Part shown: positions 1-10,714 of the stretch, piece by piece
How positions within the stretch are numbered: the stretch's first letter is position 1
How the letters are laid out: the number at the start of each line of letters is the position of its first letter
Assembly: GCA_035610365.1 (NCBI GenBank)
Contig: CM069432.1
Location: 182,327,027-182,391,026 of the forward strand
Direction: 5' to 3'
Length of the DNA: 64,000 nt
Source: Aquatica leii
Taxonomy: Eukaryota > Arthropoda > Insecta > Coleoptera > Lampyridae
Notes under the pieces: model-generated
Databases searched by the model: none
What the model was told of the DNA's origin: nothing
Seen by the model: only the letters and a program-made list of their open reading frames with translations
Position numbers and translations under genes: made by a program

Positions 1-202
1 CTGATAATGTAAGTAAATTGTTATTATATTTGTGGTCATAGCACTTAAATAAAATTATGCATTTATGTAGAATTATGGTATTTATTAAGTGAAATTATAT
101 TAGTATTGATTGGAAGCAGCTGCATCGGTTAAGGCATCTTGTAGGATGCAACCTTATACATATTTGAGCATACAACTGCATTCAAATCATTTGATTATTA
201 GT

Positions 203-401
203 TTAGACCAAATTGTCATATGTTTTTATTAAGATTTGCAAGAGGGTCCTGTTGGAGATATGATTATAATTAACCGGCGATCTACCGTGCACCACCCCTA
301 TTTCCACCAATAAAGGATTTAGTACCTCATAGTCTTTTTTTATTCGATCCGTGGCGTAGCCGTCCAGGTGTACACAATCCGGCACAAGAGGCACACCGCC
401 A
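203..401 (-). CDS. candidate coding exon, unknown protein
   Basis: An open minus-strand stretch of about 66 codons ends with a stop at 203. It starts just after a plausible splice acceptor (minus-strand CTGTAG, plus positions 402-407). The first 25 codons are less A+T-rich than the surroundings and read GGVPLVPDCVHLDGYATD, which looks like real coding sequence. I do not recognise the family and see no upstream exon in the window. It could be the last exon of a host gene or a piece of an older transposon. Confidence 0.22.
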
Positions 402-711
402 CTACAGGTTAATAGTTTTCAGTAACATTTTAGGGTAAATATGCATAAGCAGTTTCTTAGTTTGATGTTACTAACTTATTAGTTGGCTATTCAGTCGACT
501 ATGCATACGGCTGTATTACTTTAAGGTTGCGTTTGAAGTATGTTGGATTGCCTAAAATTTTGTATTTTTAGCTCAAGATAAATCATTTTACTACAGATGG
601 CGCTGAAAAAGAAGTTGTTTTGTTTCGTTCATGAGGCTTATTTTTACACTTATGCTTTACGCTAATGTCATCGTTTTTGTTTATGTTGAAGATTTCAAAG
701 AAATGAATGCA
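402..711. other. intergenic, nothing recognised
   Basis: A+T-rich sequence between the candidate exon and the first transposon. No open frame, repeat or motif here convinces me. Confidence 0.4.
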
Positions 712-713
712 TA

Positions 714-749
714 TAAAGTTCTTGCCATAAGAGAAGATCCCTACGTCAT
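714..749 (+). repeat. left terminal inverted repeat of Sailor-like transposon
   Basis: Thirty-six bases match the reverse complement of 6318-6353 at 35 positions. The outermost motif is TAAAGTTCTTGCC, preceded by TA. Confidence 0.88.
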
Positions 750-1818
750 TACCTACTGATGTAAGAAATAACATACCTACTATTATATAAGCAAGACATC
801 AACTATGTGTAAAACAAAGATGGAAGATTGATTGCATGCGTTATGAATAAAGTTATTCAATTGACTTCAATCAAGTTGACGTTTTGTCAAACAACGTTTG
901 CTGTCATTTTCGTTTAGTTTTGTATCTATGGTTATTATTATTATTTTGCATTATTTTATTTCAAGCTGTTCTTTTTAGAAAAAAAAACATGTCGGGTTTT
1001 ATACAAGGTAAAACATTACGCTCTCAGTCTCGCCAAATGGTGGTTAATTTACTTGCATACTTTCAACAGGAAAAGGATAATGGGGGTCCTTTGATCCCAT
1101 TAACGTCTGTTCAAGAGGTAAGCTAAAGAAAGAAATGATTAACTTGCATTACAATAAATTATTTACAGAGAGTTTCAACTGCATTGGGCGTAAGCTTAGC
1201 TTCTGTTAAGCGGATAAAGTCTGAACACAAATTGAATCCAGTGTTATCAAGTCCTGGAAAGAAAAGGTCACGAAGGAAGTCAAAAACTGTAGACTTGCCA
1301 GAATCTTCAAAAATGACTATAAGAAACACGTTGTATACAATGTACAGAAACAGTAAGTTCCGATGAAAGCAACCTTCATAATCTTTCTAAAAACTAACTT
1401 TTTCTAGAACATGTAACTGTGAATTCTCTAAACAACGAACTCTAACATAAACATGTTTTGTTAAGTGATCGCACTTTAAATAGAACTCTGCATGAAATTG
1501 GCTTTAAATTCAAGAAAGACGATCACCGTAGATCCTTAATGGAGACTTCACGTATAGCCCTTATGAGGATTAAATTTCTAAAACGTTACATAGAAAATCT
1601 AAACTCAGAATTTCCACGTGAAGTAGTTTTTATGGATGAAACTTGGATATTTGCTAAAGGAAGTATGGGGAGATCGTGGCAAGATGATAATTTAAAAAGT
1701 GTACGTAAACCTGAGGGCTACGATGGTAAACGATTTATTGTCGTACATGCCGGTACAAAATCTGGATTTGTAAAAAATGCTTCGTTATTGTTTTCATCTA
1801 AATCTCAGCATGAAGATT

Positions 1819-3051
1819 TGTAAGCACCCCTCTCTGTCGTAAGAGCGTTTACTTTCGTTGTTTTTATTCGCTGTGCGAAATCAGGTGCTCAGCTTGGCCA
1901 GGGTTCACTGATTGAAATCTAAGCCGGTTTCATACATTTATTTATACACATAAAATGACTAAATTATAATTCAATTCTAAATGCTAAATTATTTACAAAA
2001 TTAAAATATGATACGCCTCTGGTTCGGCACGGCACTGGAATCTGAAATAAACGCCAAGGTTAGTATTTATAGCTGTCTAACATGGCGGTTGACGTTACAA
2101 GTACATTCCTTTGGTACATTCGTTGCGATTATTTGTGTTTTTCCGGAGTTAAATGTGTTGTGGTAATAGGTATTCGGATAATTGTGTGCGGTATCCAATT
2201 TCAATTAACCTACCACCAGGTACTGGACCAAATGCACCGCCGGAATGTGGGGTTATCGGAACGGAAATTGTACGGCGTAGAATCCCTTTCTTTTAGGAGG
2301 ATTACTGGGGAATAAGTCTCGTTTCCAGGCGACGTTCGGTACCAATGAATAAGGGACCGGTGCTTATAGCGTAGGGTAACTGCAACTACGTTAGCTTTGA
2401 ATGCCTCGGTAAGTACCTCTTTTTATTACTGAAGGTCCTGGTAATTATTATAGTTTCAGATCTACGTTTCTAAAGTAAGGAATAGGATTATGTACAAGGA
2501 TATAGTTAGTAACTCTGCAATCGTGAGTTAGTTACTGGTCAAAGGTAAATACTTGAACACGATTTAGTTTAGCGGTTATAACGGTATCAATTTGGTTATA
2601 GTTTGGTACAAGCAACGGGGTCCTAGACGGTTACCAGACGAGAGACTGTAGGTATCTCTGCAATCGAAGGGGGGGTCTAGTCTACGGTATCTCGTAAACT
2701 AGAATGGCAATTGTAGGTATCCCATACAATTGAGGCGGTAAGTCAACTAAATACAGTTAATGGTATCCCAAAAACTTGGAAAACTTTTAGGAAAAGCGGT
2801 CAGGTAGAAAGCTGGAGACACAAATCGGCTCATTCTCATTCTCTTTTACTATGGCTAGGTGGCTACTTATATACCCGTCGGTTATCTATCCTTATCAGTG
2901 GGGACGCCAATAAGGAGGGATTTAAAGAGTAGGAGAAGCTTTACTTATCTGGACTGTACTTGAAGCGCCACGCACGCCTTTTTCTAAAATTATAATTAAA
3001 ATATTTGTTATTTTGTCACTATAATTTAATTAATAAAGGCGGTTTCTTACA
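1819..3051 (-). repeat. 3' LTR of the Ty3-like element (1233 bp)
   Basis: Bounded by TGTAAG and CTTACA. Its first 114 bases in element orientation (3051 back to 2938) are nearly identical to the other end of the element (5246 back to 5133). The purine tract lies immediately before it. Open frames inside it look accidental. Confidence 0.8.
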
Positions 3052-4543
3052 TACCACCCCTTTGTGGGTGAAGGACTTTGAGCTGGTAACTTAATGGTTT
3101 GGTTTTCGCTGATTGAAATATAGACGGTGTGGTACTTCTTTTTTTTTTGTTGTTTTTAGCTGTCGACATGGTTGCTGATTGCCCTTTCCATTGCAGCGGA
3201 TTTACTTTCAGTGAAAAGATGGGAAGAGAAATGTCCAAGTTCACAGCTTTTGTCGGTTCGGGTGGGTGAGACGGTTTCCTCAAGTATTATGGATTTTCAA
3301 GAGTCTTCGGTACGCCTATGGGCGATGACATTAATATTTCATCCAAACTAGAACGGGTTGGTGAGGCCGGAGGGGTTTTCTCGTCGGTAGTGAGAGAGGC
3401 CAAGTTCTCAGTGCATGCAGTCACCTGGTGTTTGGTTGCAACTGGCTTTCCTTCATGGCGTGTTGTTTCTGCTGGATGCAGCTCATCCTCGCTTTTTGTT
3501 CGATACACTTCAGGCTGCCAAGGTTTGATTATAACTGCAGGTCGGTTGCATTTCAGCAGGGTGTCGGCTTCGGCGTTGGTAACGGCTTGCATGGCTGGGT
3601 TGCGAGGGTAATATCGTTGTTTTACCGGTTCCGTCCCGGGTTTGAGTTTGATCTTGTAGCAAATGAGGTTGGTCTTTCCTGGGATGTTGTCGGACTGGGC
3701 CAGTTCGGATTCTAATAATTGGTTGACTTCTTGGAGTTGAGTATCACGGAGACTTTCTAGGCCGCTCAATCCAGGGGTCGGTAAAGATTGTAAAGGCAGG
3801 ACTTCGTTTTTGAGCGACAGGCGGAGATTTTTCAGATCTAAGCATGCTTCATTTTGGATGAGAAAGTCTAGACCCAGTATAATGTCGCTGGTGTGGCCGG
3901 TGATGCTGTTACATAATACTTGAATAGACGTTTTCTGGAAACTCATATTTATAGGGTATAGGGACATGATGATGGTGCCATCGGCCATTTGTACGGGTTC
4001 GGGTCTAGTGGAATGTACTGCCTGGTGGTGTTCAGGCAGGAGTGGTATAATCGAAGAGTTAACGTACGATTTTGCAGCTCCGGTGTCCACTAGGGCCCAT
4101 ACGGTTTGGTTGCAGACGGTGGCTTTGATAAACAAGCGGGAGTCGATTACGGAGTTGCGGGTTACTGTTGTCCGTTTTGGCTTCAGAAACTTTTTAATAA
4201 ATTCCAACCAATTGGACCATTCCTTCGCAGAGGTCTTACGCGTGGGGGTCGGTGAGCTTGTACTTGAATGTTCGATAAGCGTGGCTATCTGAGATGGTCG
4301 TTGAGGCTGACGATTGCAAGGGCAGTCTCGGGAAAGTATCTCTGATCTTTCGCATCTGGAACAAAACTTTTTGAATTGGTTTCTGCAGTTTCCTCTAAAA
4401 TGTCCTGGTTCGCCGCATCTCCAACAAACTTCTTGGTGGGCCGTCGAGGGGGTCGTACGCCGGGGCACGATTAACGGGGGAATATTAGCGGTAGGAGTCG
4501 ACCTGGAAGACGACGGTGGGATTGTTTCTTGTATCGCTGCCAT
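3047..4543 (-). pseudogene. gag zinc knuckle plus aspartic protease and truncated pol of the Ty3-like element
   Basis: A 418-codon frame (4543 to 3287) continues in the same frame past one stop to 3047. Near residue 40 there is a CCHC knuckle (CWRCGEPGHFRGNC) and a second Cys-rich segment. Around residue 150 is the retroviral-type aspartic protease active site (VDTGAAKSYVN), with the ILGLDFL flap-side motif about 70 residues later. A KPVKQRYY-like block typical of the region just before reverse transcriptase follows. After that the conserved pol core is absent and a low-complexity Pro/Ser/Thr/Lys tail reaches the purine tract. Only one in-frame TGA separates this frame from the upstream gag. 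No intact replication enzyme is present. Confidence 0.75.
3052..3066 (-). promoter_or_regulatory. polypurine tract of the Ty3-like element
   Basis: Minus-strand AAAGGGGTGGTA lies directly next to the TGTAAG start of the 3' LTR. This is where plus-strand DNA synthesis is primed in LTR elements. Confidence 0.65.
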
Positions 4544-4546
4544 GGA

Positions 4547-5188
4547 TCAAGGCTCGGAGAAATGCACCTGACAAGGATGGTGATATGGCGATCTGTCTTT
4601 TGGAAGTGCTTCGTAGTGACCGGCTAGCTCGAGTAGTTCTTCTAGGTTGGAGAAGTCTTTTCTTCGGATATAAAACTTGTATTCTGTCCGAAGATTGTCG
4701 TAAATACGTTCCAACTGACTTTCGGGAGACATTTGTCCATGTCGCCGCATTAAGGTTAACATACCGGTCACGAATTCGGACGCATTTTCTCGGGCATTTT
4801 GTGTTTTGTTCCGGATGGTGTCTTCGAGCTGATGTTGGTAACGGTGGGGTAAAAATTGGCGTTTAAAGCTGCTCATAAAGTTGGCCCATGACGTCCAGTT
4901 GTTTCGGTTATTTCGGTACCATAATAATACTCCATCTTTAAGAAGTTCCGGCAGCGTCAAGAGCAGTTCTTGGTCATTGATTTGATAGCATTGTTGTAGC
5001 TCTTCCAGACGTTCCAGGAACGATATAGGGTCGCTACGGCCATCAAAACGTAAGCCCCACTTTCGTACACGTTCGCAGATTTGTGCACCTACTGGAAGGG
5101 GGACGGTTGTCAGATTTTCGGTTGAGGGACCGGCTTTACTTATCTGGACTGTACTTGCAGCGCCACGCACGCCTTTTTCTAAAATCAT
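4547..5188 (-). pseudogene. Gag of the Ty3-like element
   Basis: A 213-codon frame with the alpha-helical capsid-type organisation of Ty3/Gypsy Gag: WGLRFDGRSDPISFLERLEE near residue 45, then LLWYRNN and SFKRQFLP. Family knowledge says it would build the virus-like particle in the cytoplasm. The first 19 or so codons lie in LTR sequence: the start codon is in the 114-bp terminal repeat, and the equivalent site in the intact LTR reads ATA instead of ATG. So the present start was created by a point change and fused to gag by the deletion. The frame ends at a single TGA just before the zinc-knuckle frame. Confidence 0.75.
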
Positions 5189-5246
5189 AATTAAAATATT
5201 TGTTATTTTGTCACTATAATTTAATTAATAAAGGCGGTTTCTTACA
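5133..5246 (-). repeat. truncated 5' LTR (114 bp) of the Ty3-like element
   Basis: This matches 2938-3051 with only a couple of differences. Identity stops abruptly at the AAGTAAAGC junction, where gag sequence begins. The rest of the 5' LTR, the primer-binding site and the leader are missing, yet the outer end and the target duplication are intact. Confidence 0.8.
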
Positions 5247-5852
5247 GATTATCATGGAGATATGAATGGTGAAACGTTTAAAAAATGGATTGTGAAACGT
5301 TTACTTAATAATTTGAAAGAATCATCAATTATAGTGTTGGATAATGCATCATATCGTTCTATGTTACTAGAAATAATGCCTTCGTCAAGTTGGAACAAAT
5401 CTGATTTAATTTCTTGGCTAAACAAAAACACTATTTCGTATGATGCTAACATGTTCAAAAGTGAATTACTTGACATAGCTAAACAGCACAAGAAAGAAAA
5501 GAAATATGAAGTGGACGAACTGTTACAACAACACGGACATGAAGTGCTACGACTACGACCCTATCATTGCGAGTTTAATCCAATCGAACTAATATGGGCC
5601 CATGCAAAGTCATATTACAATAAACACATTGGTAGGGATGGGTATGGAGATGAAAAAGTAATTTCAATGTGGAACGAAGCACTACAACAATGTAATTCCG
5701 AAGTATGGGAAAAGTGTGTGATTCATACAGAAAAACTAATACAAGAGTGGTATAATCGAGAAAAGTTTTTAGACATTACAGTGGAACCTTTAATAATTAA
5801 TGTTGGTTTAAACGATTCAAGTTTATCGGAATCTTCAGATAATGATGATTAA

Positions 5853-6317
5853 AATAAATGAGGTTCATAGTGTTTTTAAAACTGAACATTTTTATAAAAC
5901 CAATTGTTACTCAAGATGTTGCTCATTTCGTTGTTTTATGTATTAAAATTATGTTTAATCTGTATTATACATGACTTCACTGTGCTTAAAGGTTTTTTTA
6001 TTTTAAATTACTTCAATAACTGGATTTTACAAAAAATGTAATAACTACATATGTTTAAATCTAAATTTCACTTTAATAAATATAATTAATCTAACATAAA
6101 CAAATTGCAGTCATTTTTAATAATATTTATTTTAATATTAGTAATCTCGAATTAAGCGAAAGTTAATTTTGAAGGTTAAACGTGTTGTGACAGCAAAATT
6201 AAAATTCTTATAGGTACCAACTAACCAGTATAGCCAACACTGAATTTTTAAATTGTAACTAATAAACTAACACTTAATTTCACTAGTGCGTTAATCTTGA
6301 TTCATACGAATACGATG
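5853..6317. other. 3' untranslated part of the Sailor-like element
   Basis: Noncoding A+T-rich sequence between the transposase stop and the right TIR. AATAAA-like signals lie shortly after the stop (around 5852-5858 and again near 6075). Confidence 0.6.
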
Positions 6318-6353
6318 ATGACGTAGGGCTCTTCTCTTATGGCAAGAACTTTA
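6318..6353 (-). repeat. right terminal inverted repeat of Sailor-like transposon
   Basis: The reverse complement matches 714-749 except at one base. TA follows at 6354-6355. Confidence 0.88.
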
Positions 6354-6355
6354 TA

Positions 6356-9300
6356 AAACATGGTTTTATGAGTTGATAGTTAATGCCAACGTTTTATGAT
6401 AAAAATCAACAGAAACTGATTAGGTACACAATAATCTACATTTTACTATTTATTTGATTTTGTGATTTCTGAGTTAGATGGATAAAAATGACATTTTCTA
6501 TCTGTAAAACTATCCACCAACGCTTTTATAAATATACTACCTTTGTGTACAATACTATAAGGTGCGCAAGAGCAAATCACGATGACAATTTGATTCACAT
6601 ATTTAGATATAGTTGAATAAATTATTACCTTAACTAAATCTATTACACAATAATGATTAAATATTGAACATAAAATTATTTTTTTCTGAAAAAGTCAAAA
6701 TCGGTACTTTGTGCCATTTGATAAAGTTGATGAAATGAAATTAATATGTTCTGAATTCATTTTCGCGCTCATCTAACCTATTGTAACCGCAACAGTTCTT
6801 CTTCTATATGCACGGAGATATGTTCTCAAGTCACTTCTATGTAGCATTTGGCTTGGTTGACAAGTTGATTACCTTAGATTTCGGTTGCTTCCTTAGTTAT
6901 CGATTTTTTTCTCGTTTTTTTCGGTTATAACATCGACACGGTTTAATTATCAAAAGCTTTTTTTTTATTAGCACATACTGTTACTATGAAGAACCTCATA
7001 TTTGCTCAACACATAGAGTAATTAAAAGTGATACCAAAAGTACGTAAACAGATATTTGTATAATAAGTAGAGATTAATATTTAAATGCAGTTGCAACATA
7101 TTATAATAATCAGTAAAAATGGCTGACTGCAAAATGCAATAATCATACAAAGCTTTCATAAGAAATTAGAAAGTTTGTAAAATTATCTAAAAAATTGCTG
7201 GTTACAAAAAATCGAAATCAGTTTAATAAAAAATCTAGTGCAAAACCTAAATGCAAATTTTAAATCAGACCAAAGCGAAAAAAGTGAGCCATTATCGATA
7301 TCTCTGTTTTCGGGGTTGCTCTAAAAAAACAAAAATCAAAGAGATTTCTATTTGTTTTTTGATTGGCATCTTCTTAAGTAGCTTATTTCGTAGTAATTTA
7401 TCCATTTAATCGAGCTTCTATATTGGAAGTTTTCGTTTACCAGAAATAATTTTTGGAATCTAGAAAACTAGAAATCTTTTATAAATATGTTTGCAAATTT
7501 ATTTAATTCAAATTAAATACTACTACAGAATTCAAATGAGATAAACAACGAATCATTAAAACATGTTTGCATTGCTATCTTGTATTTAGGTATTTGCTAA
7601 AGATAGAACGTTTACTGAAATCGAATCCAAGGTTTTCGTCTCAAGATGGGTATATTCACCTATTAATTGTACAGGTTATACCTGGTAATTTTGTAATACT
7701 GTAAAACAACTGATTTGCAGCATGTTATTTAATAATTACATTAACATTTTAACTTCTTTATTACTTCTTGGAATCAACTATTGTAAATAATTCAAAACCA
7801 ACATTTGCTCATCTCTAATTTTTGCATCAACGTCTTTATAAACAGTTTTCTACTTTAAATCGAGAACGACATCTACTCTCTATATTTTGTAATATTATTG
7901 CTTTTAAAGCTCACTAGGTATTTCAAATGTCGCATTCAAATTCAGCCTTAAGCATTGAATGTATCTAAACTATACAGTGTGTCAATTTGAATACTTTGGA
8001 CTGGTAATAGATTTACAACAAAAAATAAAATCAAAGATTACAAAAGCCCGTTTCGACAACGCTGAGGGTTAATCAAATTGAGATGGTCAGTGGCATACCC
8101 TCACCTACCCATTCACCTCCGGTCACCTCAACTTTAAAAATGTAAATTGCAACTCCCCACTTATGATACATCGTTTAAAAGGTCTTTAAAAATGATATTT
8201 AGAAATACTAAACAAGTGACGTTCTACTTGACAGTTTTGAAATAATTTGGAAAAGCGAAATATTTGACAATTAATTTGACAATTAAGAACAATAAATTTA
8301 TTAAGACGACAATCGTAAATTACATCTTAATTTTATGATTATTATAATAACATTTATCTTTTATCTGTATCTACTGTTGAGAAACCGATGATTCTATTAG
8401 CCGATGAAATCCAAATACTTAACTTTAACCCTTTTCAACAAAATCAAAATATCGATTACTCTATGGGCATTTAAAAGAAGCGTGTAATTTGACTTACTAA
8501 TCCATAAATATAAGGGATAAGAACTTAAAAGAAAAGTTAAAAAATAATGAGCAAAATTTAACTAAAACTCAAGCAAGTAATTTATGTAAACAATCAATAA
8601 GGAAAATCTACTTTTATTATTTTTTATATATAGACCTCGCAATCAGTGACGTAGTTATTCAACCATGTTGTTGGTATTATTATGTAAACTTACTGTTTTC
8701 GTATATCTGTATATTACATTGCGAATTACGTTTTCATTAAAAGTTTCTACATTCGTAACAGGTTTACTACGCTTACGTTTTTTAAGAGAACTAAGAACCT
8801 CGTTGTTAGCAACCGCTGTAGATACAGAACTAACTGTAGAATATATGTATGTATTACCACAATTTAAATATTATGTAAAAGGGTACCTCTCGCACAGCAT
8901 TTATAGATATCTATGGACCACCATTCTCTCGTTCAAGCTCAAAATAGTACAGTTTTGTATCAAACATAATTATAGACAACAATGAGCACTTTGACGTAAA
9001 AAACACAAATTAATTTTGACAAATGCCAACAACACTGCAACTGTAGTAAGCACACCAACAACTTGACAAAAAAAATTCCATAAGACAATTTGGTATTAAT
9101 TTAATTTTTACTTTAAATAGGCTGGTATGAATTTTACGTCATTAATGAGGTGCATCGAAAATTAAATGGCGAGGACTATATATAGAAATTTTTTATAAAA
9201 TTGTATTTTTACGTAACTCGATACTACTAAACTTTGCAATATTCGAATAACGCACTATAAAATTGTCAAATGTTTTACCGAATACGGGTTGCATAACAGT

Positions 9301-10202
9301 ATTGACTGATGTTTATTTTATACCCAATGGTCGTTTCAAACTGTTAAATCTCGATGTCGTTTTAGGAATAGACTGATTCAGCTATCTTGTGATGCGTTTT
9401 GTAAATAGGTCACACAAGTATTTCTCCGATTTTAACCTGTGCAATAAATTGGAATTATATAGTGATCTATACTGTATTGGCAAATGCATTTTTATTGCAT
9501 TACATAGTTATAACATTTACTCAGATTAAGTATTACGATTTATTATTTGCTATTTTTCCTATTAGAGTATTTAACCGATACCAGTAGTTTTTTATTAATG
9601 GTACCTATATTTACCTTATTCTGCGTACGTGAGTAAATTTCAATATCAAATATGTAGTAAACCAATAAATAAAAATTCTATAAATGTTATAGGTTGTTTG
9701 TTAATATTTTTCTTACATCCATTATATGATTAGTTTATATATACGATAAACCTGCCATTGCGGACCCTCTGTAAAACGGAAACCTACATTTTTTGGTACC
9801 GAACGAGTGTATGTATACTTAAGCCTGTAAAAAGGGAAACCGCCACAATGCGGAAGCCGAAAGTAAATTGCGACCCCAAACTACAAAATACCATAGATTT
9901 AAACTTGTCAATGCAAAAAGTAATAAAATAAACTTATCGCTTTACAAGAAATTCATAAATCTACTATTGCATTTGCAGTGCAAAATATTATTCAGACAGT
10001 GTTATAAATATAAGCCTAATTCCTAGACAACCTGACGGAGTCTTTAGCGGTAACTACGTCCGGTTTAACGGTTTAATATTACATTATTTATCAGATCGCA
10101 CGTTTACTTGAAATTTGTTTAAATAATTTTTTCGTTATCTAAAAAAACAGTTATTACGCGAGGGTTAAATTAGTATAGGTGAAACATTAAAAAAGTGTTA
10201 AT
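6356..10202. other. noncoding A+T-rich stretch with a dispersed repeat
   Basis: I found no gene. Bases 6780-6900 match 56780-56880 in inverse orientation. A segment near 7975-8010 (CAGTGTGTCAATTTGAATAC) resembles a mariner-type terminus, but I found no partner end. Two similar short motifs (CTGTAAAACGGAAACC and CTGTAAAAAGGGAAACC) lie near 9770 and 9825. The 106-codon plus-strand frame at 8665-8985 is hydrophobic, has no motif I know and is probably chance. Confidence 0.4.
6780..6900 (-). repeat. dispersed repeat, first copy (partner at 56780-56880)
   Basis: Minus strand here shares blocks such as GCAACCGAAATCTAA, GGTAATCAACTTGT and CATAGAAGTGA, in the same order, with the plus strand near 56785-56880. 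Confidence 0.6.
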
Positions 10203-10207
10203 AATGT

Positions 10208-10566
10208 TGTCGATACTTAAGCGTTTTTAAGTATAATAAAATGAATATTATAAATACACACTTTATTCAATAAAAATCAGCGTGTTGCATATAGCTGAAC
10301 GCGCATTTTAAGACTGCATCTTACATTTTCTTTACAAAAAAGAAACCGTAAATTTTAAGTAGCAGGAGCCAAACACCCTTTTTATTTAACTAACAACTAC
10401 CAATAACAAGTTTCCTGTCCTTTAGGATGAGTATTATAATACTTTACAAAATGCTTTGAAATGACCATAAATCCTTGTCAATGTTAATTGCTTATATCTA
10501 CGTTTCCACGAATTTGTATTTTTAAATCCTTTAAACTTCTTACTTAACTAACATTAGGTCTTAACA
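10208..10566 (-). repeat. 3' LTR of the BEL/Pao element
   Basis: In element orientation it starts TGTTAAGACC and ends ATCGACA. It differs from the other LTR at two nearby positions (GAGCC here, GGGTC there). A purine-rich stretch (minus AAGGCGGGCGGAA, plus 10567-10579) directly precedes it and is the likely polypurine tract. Confidence 0.92.
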
Positions 10567-10644
10567 TTCCGCCCGCCTTGAAAGACAATACTTTCAATAC
10601 GCTAAATATAAATAACACAAATAGTTCACTACACTGAAACCTAA

Positions 10645-10700
10645 TCACTAACACTAAAAACTAAACACCAAAACACTAAAACACTAAAACACTAAACACC
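10645..10700. repeat. short tandem repeat (AAAACACT)n in the BEL 3' region
   Basis: The 8-bp unit AAAACACT occurs three times in a row, with degenerate ACTAA/ACACC copies on both sides. It lies between the end of pol and the 3' LTR. Confidence 0.7.
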
Positions 10701-10714
10701 TAATCATTAATTGG

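Larger units (their letters stand above)
1819..5246 (-). mobile_element. internally deleted Ty3/Gypsy-type LTR retrotransposon (gag-protease only)
   Basis: The element starts TGTAAG and ends CTTACA, and GATT is duplicated on both sides (1815-1818 and 5247-5250). It sits antisense inside the transposase. Read on the minus strand it has a short 5' terminal repeat (114 bp), gag, a zinc knuckle, an aspartic protease, only the first residues before the reverse transcriptase core, a Pro/Ser/Thr-rich tail, a purine tract and a full 1233-bp 3' LTR. Reverse transcriptase core, RNase H and integrase are missing, so the copy could only have moved with enzymes supplied in trans. The Ty3-type assignment rests on the gag, CCHC and protease signatures and the 4-bp target duplication. 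Confidence 0.85.
989..5852 (+). pseudogene. DDE transposase of the Sailor-like element, split by an LTR insertion
   Basis: Exon 1 (989-1117) starts at ATG in a plausible context. Introns with GTAAG donors and CAG/TAG acceptors lie at 1118-1168 and 1353-1407, and the reading phase is kept across both. Exon 2 (1169-1352) has a helix-turn-helix-like start and a basic KKRSRRKSK stretch, probably DNA-binding or nuclear targeting. Exon 3 runs to 1818 and resumes at 5251 after the LTR element. Catalytic residues are the Asp of VFMDETW, the Asp of IVLDNASYR, and the Glu of FNPIELIW, the last two separated by 81 residues. The tail is acidic and Ser-rich (SLSESSDNDD). Defects are an in-frame TAA at 1443-1445 and the 3.4-kb insertion. 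Otherwise the frame is open, so inactivation looks fairly recent. Confidence 0.85.
714..6353 (+). mobile_element. IS630/Tc1/mariner-type DNA transposon (Sailor-like), interrupted
   Basis: The two ends carry 36-bp inverted repeats with one mismatch, starting TAAAGTTCTTGCCATAAGAG, at 714-749 and 6318-6353. TA dinucleotides flank both sides (712-713 and 6354-6355), as expected for this group. The interior holds one transposase with two small introns. Without the 3428-bp LTR element inserted at 1819, the transposon would be about 2.2 kb. The second catalytic Asp and the Glu are 81 residues apart, far longer than the 34-41 of classical Tc1 and mariner. This agrees with the superfamily that I recall as Sailor (DD82E). 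The superfamily name is an inference. The DNA-transposon assignment is secure. Confidence 0.85.

Noticed and set aside
3318-4866. Several plus-strand frames of 85-116 codons
   Set aside because: They are antisense shadows of gag and protease of the Ty3-like element.
7975-8060. Possible mariner terminus
   Set aside because: The motif resembles mariner ends, but no inverted partner or transposase was found nearby.
8665-8985. 106-codon hydrophobic plus-strand frame
   Set aside because: No motif, no splice or promoter context, and a composition expected by chance in A+T-rich DNA.
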